A stretch of DNA of 64,000 nucleotides from contig NC_049995.1 of NCBI RefSeq assembly GCF_000003815.2, positions 18,125,017 through 18,189,016 on the forward strand, read 5' to 3'. A model generated the notes under the pieces. It searched no databases. It saw only the letters and a list, made by a program, of their open reading frames with translations, and was not told the DNA's origin. This DNA is from Branchiostoma floridae. Taxonomy: Eukaryota > Chordata > Leptocardii > Amphioxiformes > Branchiostomatidae. The position numbers and the translations under genes were made by a program. This document shows positions 12,420 to 23,250 of the stretch, in pieces (positions within the stretch are counted from its first letter, which is position 1; every line of letters starts with the position of its first letter).

Positions 12420-12662
12420 AGGAATGATGTCACCTGATAGTGGTAACTGATAAGTGACGTTGTTGCTGACGTGGACCAATGGGAAAAGTCCAGAATCCCG
12501 CCACATCACGGCTCTTACCGGACCCGCCCCCACACTTCACCGGGGGCTCTGGTCCAAGACAGGCCGCACTTCGGAGAGAAGACAGATCTAGAACGGGCCG
12601 TGGTTCGGAGGAGACTGTACTGTGAATTGTCCTCTACTATTACCAGACTGCCAGACGGTTAG
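12420..12662 (+). promoter_or_regulatory. CRE/CCAAT-containing conserved block (copy 1)
   Basis: Sequence in order: GATGTCACCTGATAGTGGTA, AAGTGACGT, TGACGTGG, then GACCAATGGG, and a GC-rich transcribed-looking stretch ending CCAGACGGTTAGTAA (a possible donor). TGACGT is the core of CRE sites and RRCCAATSR is the NF-Y consensus. The block is conserved at 30570-30820 and 54466-54720. It could be a promoter with a 5' non-coding exon of the VWA genes, or an unrelated repeat. No transcript evidence is available. Confidence 0.4.
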
Positions 12663-13813
12663 TAAATATTATCTGTCTCTGAAAGTTTCAAGTATTACTA
12701 TGTGTATCATTTGGTGGGTTGTCGTCTTCTGACTTTTTTTTTTACTTTGTCAGAGGGTACAAATGCTTTTTTTTCAAATTTCACAGACACAAAAAAATGA
12801 TTTGATTTGATAAAGCACAAGATCTAATACAAAAGCAAAGGCGAATTATGAAGACTATAACGAAGAATATATTTATGGTAGAAACATAGCTTTGGTTAGT
12901 AGTAAAATAGTATAGGTAATTTCTATTTTATATCTGGTTGCTGGACGCCGAAAAATCGACGCAAAAGTCAGCAAAATAAACGTTGTTTATATACTATAAT
13001 ATGAGACTGGAAGTTTTCCATATACACCAAACCTGCATGGTACCGGCAGGCCGCGAGGTTCAAGGGAGCTATTTCCACGTTAGGGGGAAAGTTACCCGCA
13101 CTCAGGGGGCAGGCAGCACGACTGTTACGGTCATTATTTGCAGTTACCCCGCTCACTGATACTAGACCGACTTGCTTAGCGAAGTTCAACTGATCTCAGA
13201 AAATTAGCAAAGCAAAAAGACAGAAAACAAACGTCTCCTGGGCCCGTCTTATGGTGCAAGGCCACGCCTCCTCAAGCCTGCAAAGAGCTACAGTCACATT
13301 TCAAACCTTGGCGGAGACGAAAAATATAATTGTTTATCAAGAAATGTATGCAAATTATGCTCAAGAAAAATTAATTCTCGTGCTGTGTTTTTCTTGCCTT
13401 TAATATCATACTTTACTTCCCCCAAACTCCCCGGCTGTGAAGATTGGCCACGGTTAACCCATTTCATATGTCCGTCTTAAGTACCTAATTATAACACTCC
13501 ACGAGAAAAGTTTACCTGGCAAAATTACGAGGTACAGGCGAGTTTGAGCGCGAGCGACTTTCGAGCATTATTTTCATATATAGCATTGTCACAATCGCGC
13601 CAATCCAACAGGGCCAACTTGATTATTTAGTGCTTTTTTAAAAACAATTAACCCACATTGCCCTTAACGTATCGGTTTTTATGAATAAGCCCATCTTCAA
13701 GGCATCAGAGGCAAAATTTTCTCGGGGGCATGTCGACCTGCGTGCCGACAATTTGTCTTGTGTAGGCCCTTGCCTGGCATCCTGCCAGCCCCAAACCGGC
13801 AACATCCGTGTTA
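12663..13813. other. Conserved non-repeat intergenic block upstream of the gene B array
   Basis: Collinear with 30820-31980 and 54720-55756. Around 13000-13190 a minus-strand frame (VTANNDRNSRAACPLSAGNF) is open in all three copies, while the plus-strand frame is broken by a stop in this copy. At 13680-13800 a plus-strand frame NKPIFKASEAKFSRGHVDLR is shared with 31851 and 55735. Neither matches a family I know; both may be old transposon remnants. Confidence 0.4.
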
Positions 13814-14003
13814 GGCCTACGTCTCATTTCTAAAGCGGGGCCCGGCCGGGCAGCTTTCAGGAGCGAAAGCATGACTTTAAAAACATAAAAATACGCAAAA
13901 TGTCAAAATAAGATTCATGGGCATGGTTTGTGTATATTTCTAGGTATGCATTTTGATTTTTCGTTAAAACATTCCGGCCGGGCCCCGCTTTAGAAATGTG
14001 ACG
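13814..14003. mobile_element. GC-ended TIR element (MITE)
   Basis: Terminal inverted repeats of about 30 bp with one mismatch (ACGTCTCATTTCTAAAGCGG against its complement with A in place of T, continuing into GGCCCGGCCGG) surround an AT-rich core. It is flanked by TTA. The paralogous site at about 31980 is uninterrupted, which gives the empty site. Confidence 0.8.
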
Positions 14004-14100
14004 TTAGCCATACCCATCCAGATAAACTCGCTTCTAGGGAACCTACTCATCGAAAATTAATTGACTACCAGTCAGAAAAAATAACCAGCCAACGCTAAGC

Positions 14101-15210
14101 AGGACTGACCATTGGCGGGTAAGACAAGCCGTTACCGGGCTCGCCTTACCACGGATCGCCTACCGTAGTGCTATACATCGGGACTGAAAATTGGCCGGTA
14201 AAACAAGCCTTTGCCGGACCGGTGGTACCACATAACTCAGGGACTGACCATTGGCCGGCAGGACAAGCCTTTGCCGGACCGGTGGTACCACAGAACTCAG
14301 GGACTGACCATTGGCCGGCAGGACAAGCCTTTTTTTCGGGCCCGCGGTACCACAGAACGGAGGACTGACCATTGGCCGGTAAGACAAGCCTTTTGGGGGC
14401 CCGTGGTACCACAGAACGGAGGGACTGACCATTGGCCGGTAAGACAAGCCTTTGCCGGACCGGTGGTACCACAGAACGGAGGACTGACCATTGGCCGGTA
14501 AGACAAGCCTTTTTTAGGACCCGCGGTACCACAGAACGGAGCGACTGACCATTAACCGGTAGGACAAGCCTTTGCCTGACCGGTGGTACCACAGAACGGA
14601 GGGGCTGACCATTGGCCGGTAAGACAAGCCTTTTCCGGACCCGCGGTACCACAGAACGGAGCGACTGACCATTAACCGGTAGGACAAGCCTTTGCCTGAC
14701 CGGAGGTACCACAGAACGGAGGGGCTGACCATTGGCCGGTAAGACAAGCCTTTTCCGGACCCGCGGTACCACAGAACGGAACGACTGACCATTGGCCGGT
14801 AGGACAAGCCTTTGCCTGACCGGTGGTACCACAGAACGGAGGGACTGACCATTGACCGGCAGGACAAGCCTTTTTTCGGGCCTGCGGTACCAAAGAACGG
14901 AGGGACTGACCATTGGCCGGTAATTAATAATAAGACGAACCTTTTTCTGGCCCGTGGTAACACAGAACTGAGGGACTGACCATTGGCCGGTAAGAAGAAC
15001 AATATTCGGGCCCGTGGTACCACTGAACGGAGGGACTGACCATTGGCCGGCAGGACAAGTCTTTTTTCGAGCCCGTGGTACCACAGAACGGAGGGACTGA
15101 CCATTGACCGGTAAGACAAACCTTTTTCGGGTCCGTGGTACCATAGAACGGAGGGACTGACCATTGGTCGGTAAGACAAGTATTTTCCGGACCCGCGGTA
15201 CCACAGAACT
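14101..15210. repeat. 60-bp minisatellite upstream of gene B, about 18 copies
   Basis: Unit of about 60 bp built on GACTGACCATTGGCCGGTAA, then GACAAGCCTTT, a variable T-run, GGGCCCGTGG and TACCACAGAACGGAGG. Most units hold ATTGG in the context GGCCAATGG when read on the minus strand, a fit to the NF-Y CCAAT consensus. The multiple-of-three period produces long spurious ORFs. Larger and smaller arrays precede genes C (32081-34228) and D (about 55866-56502). Confidence 0.95.
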
Positions 15211-16229
15211 CTTGCCCATAGTGTAGTGTCAAACAGCTCACTAACGATCATCCAAGACCAATCGGTAAAAGTTGAAGGCTCAGGATTTTGAGTTTTACTA
15301 CGAGACATCGTCCTTATCATCATCTCGGGCGAGTTGCCTGGACAATGTCTACCCTCCTTTCCAGTCTTTCCAGACGTTCCTGTCCCCATAGCGTTTACAG
15401 ACCGCCCATTCACCATGCAGAGTATACTTGGCGACTTGGTCCCATCCATGCAGGGCATTAGGCAAATATCTCTCGGGGGTATGTCGACCTGCGTGCCGAC
15501 AATTTGTTGTGTGTAGGCCCTTGCCTTGTATCCTGCTAGCCCCAAACCGACAACATCCGTGTCTACCAATCCAGATACTTTCCAGCGAGTTTTTAGCCTG
15601 GGGGCTGAAGTTTTGCTTATGGATGTTTGCTTATGGAGGGACGAAACCTCATTCTCGGACTGCAAAAATTCGGTCTTGCGATGTTGGAGATGTTGGTGAC
15701 CTAGAACCCGGTGGTTCAACCGGCGTCCGTCAGCCATATCCCTCTTTTGATTTAACAACAAGTACATTTGGATGTTGAGGATGCGTTTAAATCTCTCCTC
15801 TTTACGCGTCCTGTCTGTTGGACGCAATTTGATTTCTTCGATTTCACGCAACAAGAACATTCAACATAATCTGTAGAATGTTCGTCCACCGTAGTCTATA
15901 AGGACCCAGACACACAGTCACCAGGGTGGTTTTCTGCTCCTTTTAAGGTTTAGGTCCTGTTCTCGTCAGAGATGTCGCCCCGGCCGGGCTCCGAAGCCAA
16001 AATTTGTCCCTGTGGACAGCCGAATACCGGGGTACCCCTCGGATACCGGGGTCCGACTTTAATTCAACCGGGCGCCCGGCGAGGCCCCAAAATACCGCGG
16101 GGGCTGCAAGGTGCCCCACGGTAATACGTGGTTTTTACACCCGAAAGTGCCAAATAACAGCCCGGGAAATGCCATGCTGGACCCCCTACTTCAATTGGGA
16201 CAATGTGCCTTAGGCGCTCTCAAATTCAA
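15211..16229. other. Unassigned segment between array and gene B promoter
   Basis: 15211-16115 is absent before gene D, so it looks like an insertion. 15470-15575 is a second copy of the segment at 13715-13840 (SRGYVDLRADNL frame, then a stop). A minus-strand frame is open across 14514-15860, but half of it is minisatellite and the rest matches nothing I recognise. 15970-16130 is GC- and CpG-rich. From about 16115 the sequence matches the gene D upstream region. Confidence 0.45.
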
Positions 16230-16384
16230 GTCGACTAGCAAGTTTGGCTACTTGGCAAATGGAGATGGCTGGTAGGCTTGATATATTGCAAACCGCAGTA
16301 GAGTCTGCTTGGGGATTACTTAATTCAAGGCTATGAATTTATGCATCTTGAATTCTCGTTCTTTCACAGACTCACACGACAAGC
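16230..16384 (+). promoter_or_regulatory. Conserved proximal upstream region of gene B
   Basis: Highly similar to 39356-39489 and 56602-56753: GGCTACTTGGCAAATGGAG, then CTGCTTGGGGATTAC, TTTATGCAT, and CTTTCACAG immediately followed by a short leader and the ATG. CTTTCACAG could be a 3' splice site of a 5' UTR intron or part of an initiator; the sequence alone does not decide. No clear TATA box. Confidence 0.55.
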
Positions 16385-19300
16385 ATGCTGGGAAAACTGC
16401 TTCTGACTGCCGCTGTGGTGCTCGCAGCCATTCACGGCTCCGGAGCTCAAAGTACGTACTGAAGATTTTAGCGACGCCTCTGGGGCGGATCCATTAGTGG
16501 GTCTGCCGCACAAAGCACGTTCTCAAGATTTTGGCGAAGCCTCTGGGGCGGATCCATTAGTGGGTCTGCCGCACAAAGTACGTACTGAAGATTTTGGCGA
16601 CGCCTCTGAGGCGTTCTCCTTCACTAACGTAGTTTCCAGTCGAAAGGCTGTCCAATAAAGACTTCAGCTGAACTATTCTATTCTAACAAAACAAATCTCT
16701 ACAGGTCACTGGACCATTTTCATATCTCAACTTTGGAAAGTATATATACATGTACTCACCACTGAAATTGTGACTACAAATAATCGGGGTGGAGAATTCT
16801 ATTGAAAAATGATGCCGGTCTGTTATGTACTTAATATTGTACCTCTGTTCATTAATCTGCTGACACCATGTACATGTAAAGGTAATATACAGGGTACGTT
16901 AATTCACTCCACTATACATGTAACATAAAAAAAGCATCTCCTACTAGAAGATAGAAAGAAAAATATTGTTCCTTTATATATAGAAATATAGATTGCCATA
17001 AGACCCAGTCTCCAAGCAGATGTCTAAAGAGCATAAATAGTTCTCCCTACAGTAGCAGCTCGTTTCTGTGGCAAATGGAACATGGCTAGTTATAGAAATG
17101 GGCCTCCACCAGTATCTACTTGGAGTTTACATAAGACTTACATGGTAATTGATGATAAAGTATAGAAAAGGTCCATTGATTGTATATTTGTCTTTAATAG
17201 TGTCTTAAAAACTTGTATTTCAGAAATACTTTGCAGCAGGGTGCGAGATGACGCCATAATAAAATGTGCTGGCGCGATGGGATGTTACATCCCACAGTGC
17301 AATAATGACGACTCCTTCAAGCAAATCCAAAGCATGGGATCAACCGGCTACTGGAAATGTGCCAACCCTCTCAATGGCTATGTCTTCCAGGAGACCGGTT
17401 GGCGACCGTGGGAGGGACCACCTCCATTTGACTGCAACACGTACTGGATTACAAACCGTGAGATATAGCTTTCCTTCATTTGACACTTCTGTCAAACCCT
17501 TGATTGGACACTGTTTCTAAGCACCAAGTGTACTTCACCGTAATTGTCCAAACATAAATTTCGTAGAATATGACTGTCCATTATACCGCCATGATACCTA
17601 CTTCAGGTCCTATAACGTTACTGCATCATGTAAGAGTATGATATGTTAATATCACACCAATATACATGCATCATAAAAAGCATGTTTTACTAGAAGATAG
17701 CACACCGACGATAGAATACACACGTTTTATTACTCCGGAATTAAACTAGAGGGTGTTTAAATATAGAAATATCGATTGCCAAAAGACCCAATCTCCAGCG
17801 GGTGCTGGAAGAAGATGTTTTGTTTTCCTATCTGCCCATTTTATTTTCCTATCTGCCCATTTCTGTGACTTCTGGGAGATGGTTAGGTAAAAAGCACCTC
17901 TCCCTACATTTACCTAAACATTACAATGCCTAGAAGGTAATCAAGAATGAAGGAAAAAGGTCCATTGTATATATGGCGCTAAAAGGGAATGTAAAATTTG
18001 TTATTCAGAGGCGAACTGTTTGGAAGTGCGAAATACCGCCATAGCTGCATGTGTTGGCGTTGTGGGATGTTTCGCCCCGCAGTGCACTGATATCGGGACC
18101 TTCGATACGACCCAAGAATGGCAATCAAACGGCTACACCTACTGTGCCAATCCCATCAATGGTTACATCTACCCGGCGACCGCCGTGTCACCCGTGGAGC
18201 CGATACAACTGGAATGCGACACGTACTGGTCTACAAACCGTGAGAATAGCTTTCCTTGATTGAACACTTCTGTCAGACCCTGCTTGATCTAGAAGATTAC
18301 TGCACCACTGTTTCTGAGCAACTATTGGTCCCTCTAATGGCCAGGCTCCTTTTCCAACTGCAGTTACTGTTAACTCTATAAATGTACCACTTGTGAACAA
18401 ATATAGTCTTCACGTAAAAAAAACATGCATGCTATTGTATAATTCTTGGGTTGCACTCATTTTTTTAGGTTGGGTACATCAGTGCAACTAATCCCAAAAA
18501 ATGAGTTTTGAGCCCTATGATATTTAGGTGCAAATTAGGGTAAATAACATCCGCCCGTCTTTTTCAGCTGTGCCACCGCCTTGTGGCATCGACATCGTTC
18601 TCGTCCTGGACGTTTCTTCGAGCATCTCGCAGAACCAGTTCGTCCTCGCCAGGGACTTCATGCAGGCTTTCGCCGACTGTGATGTTTTTCAAGGACTGGG
18701 TATCAGGGTGAGACTTTGATTTGTGAAGCTTTAAATTCATGAGAATCTATTGTTCCTGATAGCTAGCATTAACCGTAGAACTTGTTATCCGCATGCCTCC
18801 TTCTCAAGAGCACAGGAGACATATAGGAAGCGTTCTATGCATCGTGACTTCTTTCATCGCCAGTTAAATTTGGAACATCCCAGATGGCCAGTTTTAGGAC
18901 ATGTGGAAATAACAGCAGCACTCTTTGTGTATGTTTTTCACTTGTTACACAGATTGGAGTCGTCAACTACACCTGCGAAGCGGACACATACTTATTCCTG
19001 ACACCAGCCTGCGTTGGGGTGTCGTACACAATCAGCCAACTCATGAGGGGCGACGGAGGCATAACCCGAACTGGTCACGCCATTAACCACATGCGCCTCA
19101 CGGTACGACCACTGTTGGCTAACATGGTGCAAAAGCTAAAGGCTGCACCTGTACTGATTTCATGGTGCTGAAGCCACTGTTGCACTTGCTGGGTTAAACA
19201 CAGTATTACATGGTACAGGAACTATGTCTATGGCTGCGCTTGCTGGGTTAAACACAGTACCACATGGTATATAAGCTATAGCTACATTTACTTGTTAAGC

Positions 19301-19716
19301 ATATATACAAATGTACCTGACTTTTCCTTGTGTGATTTTATTGTTCGTTATTTGTCCAGTCCAATTTCCGAGACGAGGCCCATCACACAGCCGTCATCCT
19401 GACAGATGGATATGTAAGTTATTTTTTCCCAGTGAGTTGTCACACATTCTCAGTCTCATGTTAACCATTTCCCAAGACAATGATCTGTTACACAGTCTTA
19501 TTCTCCTGTTTACCGTTTCCCCAGTCCGAGGATGATCAACAAGCCGCAGCTACAGATGCGCGGAACGCGGGGATCGATCTGTACGCCGTGGAGTTCGGGA
19601 AGTATGTGAACATGTATGCGCTGGAGGCAATGACCACCTCCGGATCCCGAGTGTTCACCACCAGCCAGGCCTGCGACGCGGCGCAGAAAATCGTGGCCGA
19701 TCAGTGCGGTGGGTAG
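16385..19716 (+). CDS. Gene B: secreted protein, two TY-like modules plus VWA
   Basis: Exons 16385-16451 (signal peptide MLGKLLLTAAVVLAA, then AIHGSGAQ), 17224-17457 and 18009-18239 (TY-like), 18568-18707, 18953-19102, 19360-19413 and 19525-19716 (VWA). Total 1068 bp, 355 aa, frame exact; phases 1,1,1,0,0,0. The start is the only ATG in frame before the hydrophobic leader and is conserved in C and D. The VWA has a complete MIDAS: LVLDVSSS, GDGGITRTGHA and AVILTDGY. It ends QKIVADQCGG-stop, where the stop overlaps a possible donor. Predicted secreted; no transmembrane segment or GPI signal is visible. Likely role is metal-dependent adhesion or recognition, by family analogy only. Gene D has the same architecture. 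An odd feature is the tandemly repeated donor region just after exon 1. Confidence 0.87.
16464..16589 (+). repeat. 63-bp tandem repeat copying the signal-exon splice donor
   Basis: Two exact-length copies (16464-16526, 16527-16589) of a unit containing GGGTCTGCCGCACAAAG followed by CACGT or TACGT. Each copy therefore recreates the end of the signal-peptide exon and a potential donor (CAAA|GTACGT, degraded to GCACGT in the first). A partial third copy follows. Confidence 0.85.
17224..18239 (+). other. Two thyroglobulin type-1-like modules of gene B
   Basis: Exons 17224-17457 and 18009-18239, each a phase 1-1 module of about 77 aa. Pattern: C-x3-R-x7-C-x5-GC-[YF]-x-PQC-x3-[DG]-[ST]-F, then GYWKCANPLNG or GYTYCANPING, and a final C before TYW. 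This follows the type-1 repeat order (C...PQC...GY-C...P..C), but the QC and first Cys of CWC are missing and two new Cys precede PQC. The flanking introns also resemble each other (TACTAGAAGATAG, AGATTGCC-AAGACCCA-TCTCCA), so the pair arose by exon-plus-intron duplication. Type-1 repeats often inhibit cysteine proteases; with changed cysteines that role is uncertain. Confidence 0.75.
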
Positions 19717-21330
19717 CTCTCGCATATTACAGACCTACAAACAACATCTGTCGATTTGACAAGATGGCGCATCCTGTGGAGTAATGGTTAACGTGTTTGG
19801 CTCGGAATCAAGAGGTGCTGCGTCCCTGATCACATGACAACTTAAGATACTGTTTTCTTATAAAGGATGTCTGGAAAGCCTGGCATGTCGGCAAAGTTAC
19901 TGATGTGCCAATTCTCTTAATAGCTTTTCTCAACAATGCTTTACAGGCCCGAAGCGACAGTAGAAGCACTACATTCATATATTTTGGATGACTTGATTCG
20001 TCGATTCGGTAAACCAACAGTGCAAAGCAGCGTAATGCTAGCTGGAAGACTAAAAACTAGCCAACGACTTACAGATTTATTCTTTTTTTCCATTCTTTAG
20101 GATAAAAAACAACGAAGACAACCGGACCGTGTGACCTGACCTGACCTGACCTGAAATTTGATGTGGACCTCCACTGTCAAATGGACATCCAGTGATCTCC
20201 AAGCAAAAAAAAGGGGGGGGGGGATCCAAATATTCCCCGGCTGCCCAATTTTTACTACCCTTTCTTTTAAAATCTGCATGGAGATTATCCAATCGAAATT
20301 AACCACTTAAGACTCTGACATCAGGAATTGAAATGCCACTTAATTGAATAAACAGTAAGGGAGGAGGGCATCCCAAACCCTAATTGACCTATTCAAAAAT
20401 ACATATCAAAACATACCAGCTCAGCCTTTCTGTTGATTCTGAAAATTGACAGTTCCTTTTGGGAATATAAATATCTTTTGAAAGGCCAAAAAAGAGAACG
20501 CATGAAACAGTTTGACTTGGTCTGCTTTCATAAGAACATCGACATCAAAATGAAGTCGTTTATCAAGGTTGAAACAAAGCAACAAATCAAGGAAAAGACA
20601 AAGAAAACTGACTAAACCATTTTCAAAACGTTCCCTAACTTTAAATAAGTTTCACAACCCGAAACTGGCACCAATGAAGAGTGCCAGTCCATCTTCTATA
20701 AACGTTTTGCCCGCGACAGTAGTGATTTACAGGGGGTTATTTCCCCAAGCTTTTTAGCTTAAACATTACGTAAAGGATCCTGATCTAGAGACGGAGATTT
20801 TAAGGTCAAGAATACTTCAAGTAAAGTGACCATCCGAAATACCATCAACAGTTTATCTGCAAGTCCGAAACGTTCTTCGCGGTATTCCGACCATTAAAAC
20901 GTGTCTGGTGGAACTACAGACTGTTAGAGAACAGAGATTAGAGTAATAAACTTCACAAAAACCAAATTTTGTAACAGTAAGCTGTAACTGTAAGAGAAAA
21001 CTTGAGTTATTCTTTGCCTCTAATCAACCCAGAGATCAGGCATTTAACCATTTTTGTGGAAGAGCTGTTACCATTTCGGAACCATTGAACATTGGAGGCT
21101 GTCGAATGTCCAAATAAACATTCGGTCCTTTTGGGAGGGGACAGTAAGCTTTTTTGTAAAAAGCCAAAAATAGCAGGCTTGAAATATTTTGATTTCATGT
21201 GACACGAAAAATTCTGAGATCAACATTATCAATGTAATTCGAGTCTAAGACAGACAATGACTATGACATTGCTGCTGACACCAATAGTATTCACTCACTC
21301 ACTCACTCACTGACTCACTGACTCACTGAC

Positions 21331-21363
<33 letters not shown>

Positions 21364-23250
21364 TCAACTATTCTCTTCCACACGAGGCACCCACACAACA
21401 AATATCAAATAAAACAAACGACTTATACTGTCTGAGATAACCCAAAAAGTCTTGTTTTAAGAAGTTGAAAGAAAAAAGCGAAATTGGCACCAATGAAAAG
21501 TGCCCGACCATCAGCTCATTTATGTTACATTTTTGCCCGCTACAGTAGCGAACTACAGGGGATGTTATTTCCTCACGCTTTTTAGCTTAGATATACTTTA
21601 AAAGATCCTCACCTATACCTAACAGTAATCTGAACGTAAAGAATACTTCAAATTAAGATTTTAAAAAGTAATCAAAATTCCTCTGCACATTCTAAATGTT
21701 TTTTCAGAATTCAACCAGGAAGACTCGGTCTCGTTACACTCAAGGCGGTACAAGAAAAAAAGTACAGGAAAAATAATTCCGTTAAACCAAATTTCAGTTT
21801 CTTACTGTAAATCAAAATGTAAAAACCTGAGATATTCTTTGCCTCCAGATTTTACAGGTGATTTTACATCACCTACTTCGACCTAGGAAGAGATCACAGT
21901 AGTAAAATAACCGCACATAACACTGCTGTAACGACAGTCTGTGGATGGAGCTGAAGTCAGGAAAACATCACGAATGAGGACAAGAAAGGAGCAGGCTGTT
22001 ACTGTTCAGAAAGTGTAAAAAAGACAGGTAGGAGACCTGGTAGGAGAATCCCGATTCACCCGTTAATGTAGACGCTATGGGATTGTGCAGCAGCGTAGCA
22101 CCACTCATATTGCCACTCTTAACACCAGATGTTCCCTTTTTGTTCCATTGTTTTAGCCGCTTTTCAGGAGCAAAATAGGGAGAAAACACCTCCCCTACAA
22201 CCCAACAGCAAAAGGGCATCACTTGCTACATAAAAAATAAAAACAGAGATGGAGCAGAATTCTACCATCTTCTTGGAGATAAACAAAACACAATAGAAAT
22301 TCTGCAGGTCAAGCTTCCATATACAACCTCTCTTATTAAGATGTCACATTCTTTTCATCCTCTATTTTCATTCTTCAAAAAAGGCCACAAAACAAACAGC
22401 TTTTTTTTAAACGTATACCCCATAAGGCACATCCCCTAGTTACTACATTGACTGGTGTATCCATAAGTAACCCCACACCGTAATTCATAAAAGTAGAAGT
22501 AAAAACTGGAACACTTGTGATGAATCCCAGGTACATGTAACCAAGAAATATGAAAATAAACGTTTAAAGCCAAACATTGTGAAGTTTTGTTTTCTACATT
22601 CATACCCTTACATATCAGCTTAAGTAGCAATAGGCCTTCTAGGTCTTTGCTGAATATCTACTATAATATCTACTGTATTTGTTGCATCGGCAGGTTTTGA
22701 ATTAGAGCCATAAACTGCGTTCTATGTGGTGTATGACGATTTTATAATGCCGAAATAATGGCACAGCTGACGTCTGACCTCGCAAAGTAAACAGTGAAAG
22801 TTCAATAATATGATACATTAACAATTTTAATCGCCCCCCCCCCAGTCCCTTAGCAACGCCGAAACAGTAGAACATCCGGGTACTGCCAGTATTGAATCGG
22901 AAGGTAGCCCCCAAAGGAGAAGGGTAAAAAGCATAGTCGAAAACGTCGCCCTGTAAAACGTTATCGTGAAAGTTAAGCTTAGAAATGTAAAATACAATTG
23001 AAGTGTACATGTTGATGCCCCCCTTCCACATAGCACATTTAATATCCGAGTCTTTAGATTGCCATTATTTAAGAAGTATGCGTCAAGGGGGGGGGGGGGG
23101 TAGGGGGGGGGGGGCTATCTTGCCAGAGATCATAGAAGCGACACCATGTATCTTAAGGTGGTACTGCAGTAATATATGTGATGTCCAAAGCAGTGTCATG
23201 GCAACCCCATAAAACAAACAAAGGCAAACATCCGGGTCCTCGGGCAAACC
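19717..23250. other. Post-gene duplicated block, copy after gene B
   Basis: Same layout as after gene A: tRNA-like remnant (19764-19840), TGACC run (20132-20155), hairpin blocks (GGCAC-loop-GTGCC at 20667 and 21486), TCAC/TCAA microsatellite (21289-21361), ACATCCGGGT at 22872 and 23228, and G/C homopolymers (20213, 22836, 23085-23115). No coding exon recognised. Confidence 0.55.

Noticed and set aside
14101..15210. Possible CRISPR-like array
   Set aside because: Units are contiguous without unique spacers and vary throughout; this is a eukaryotic minisatellite.
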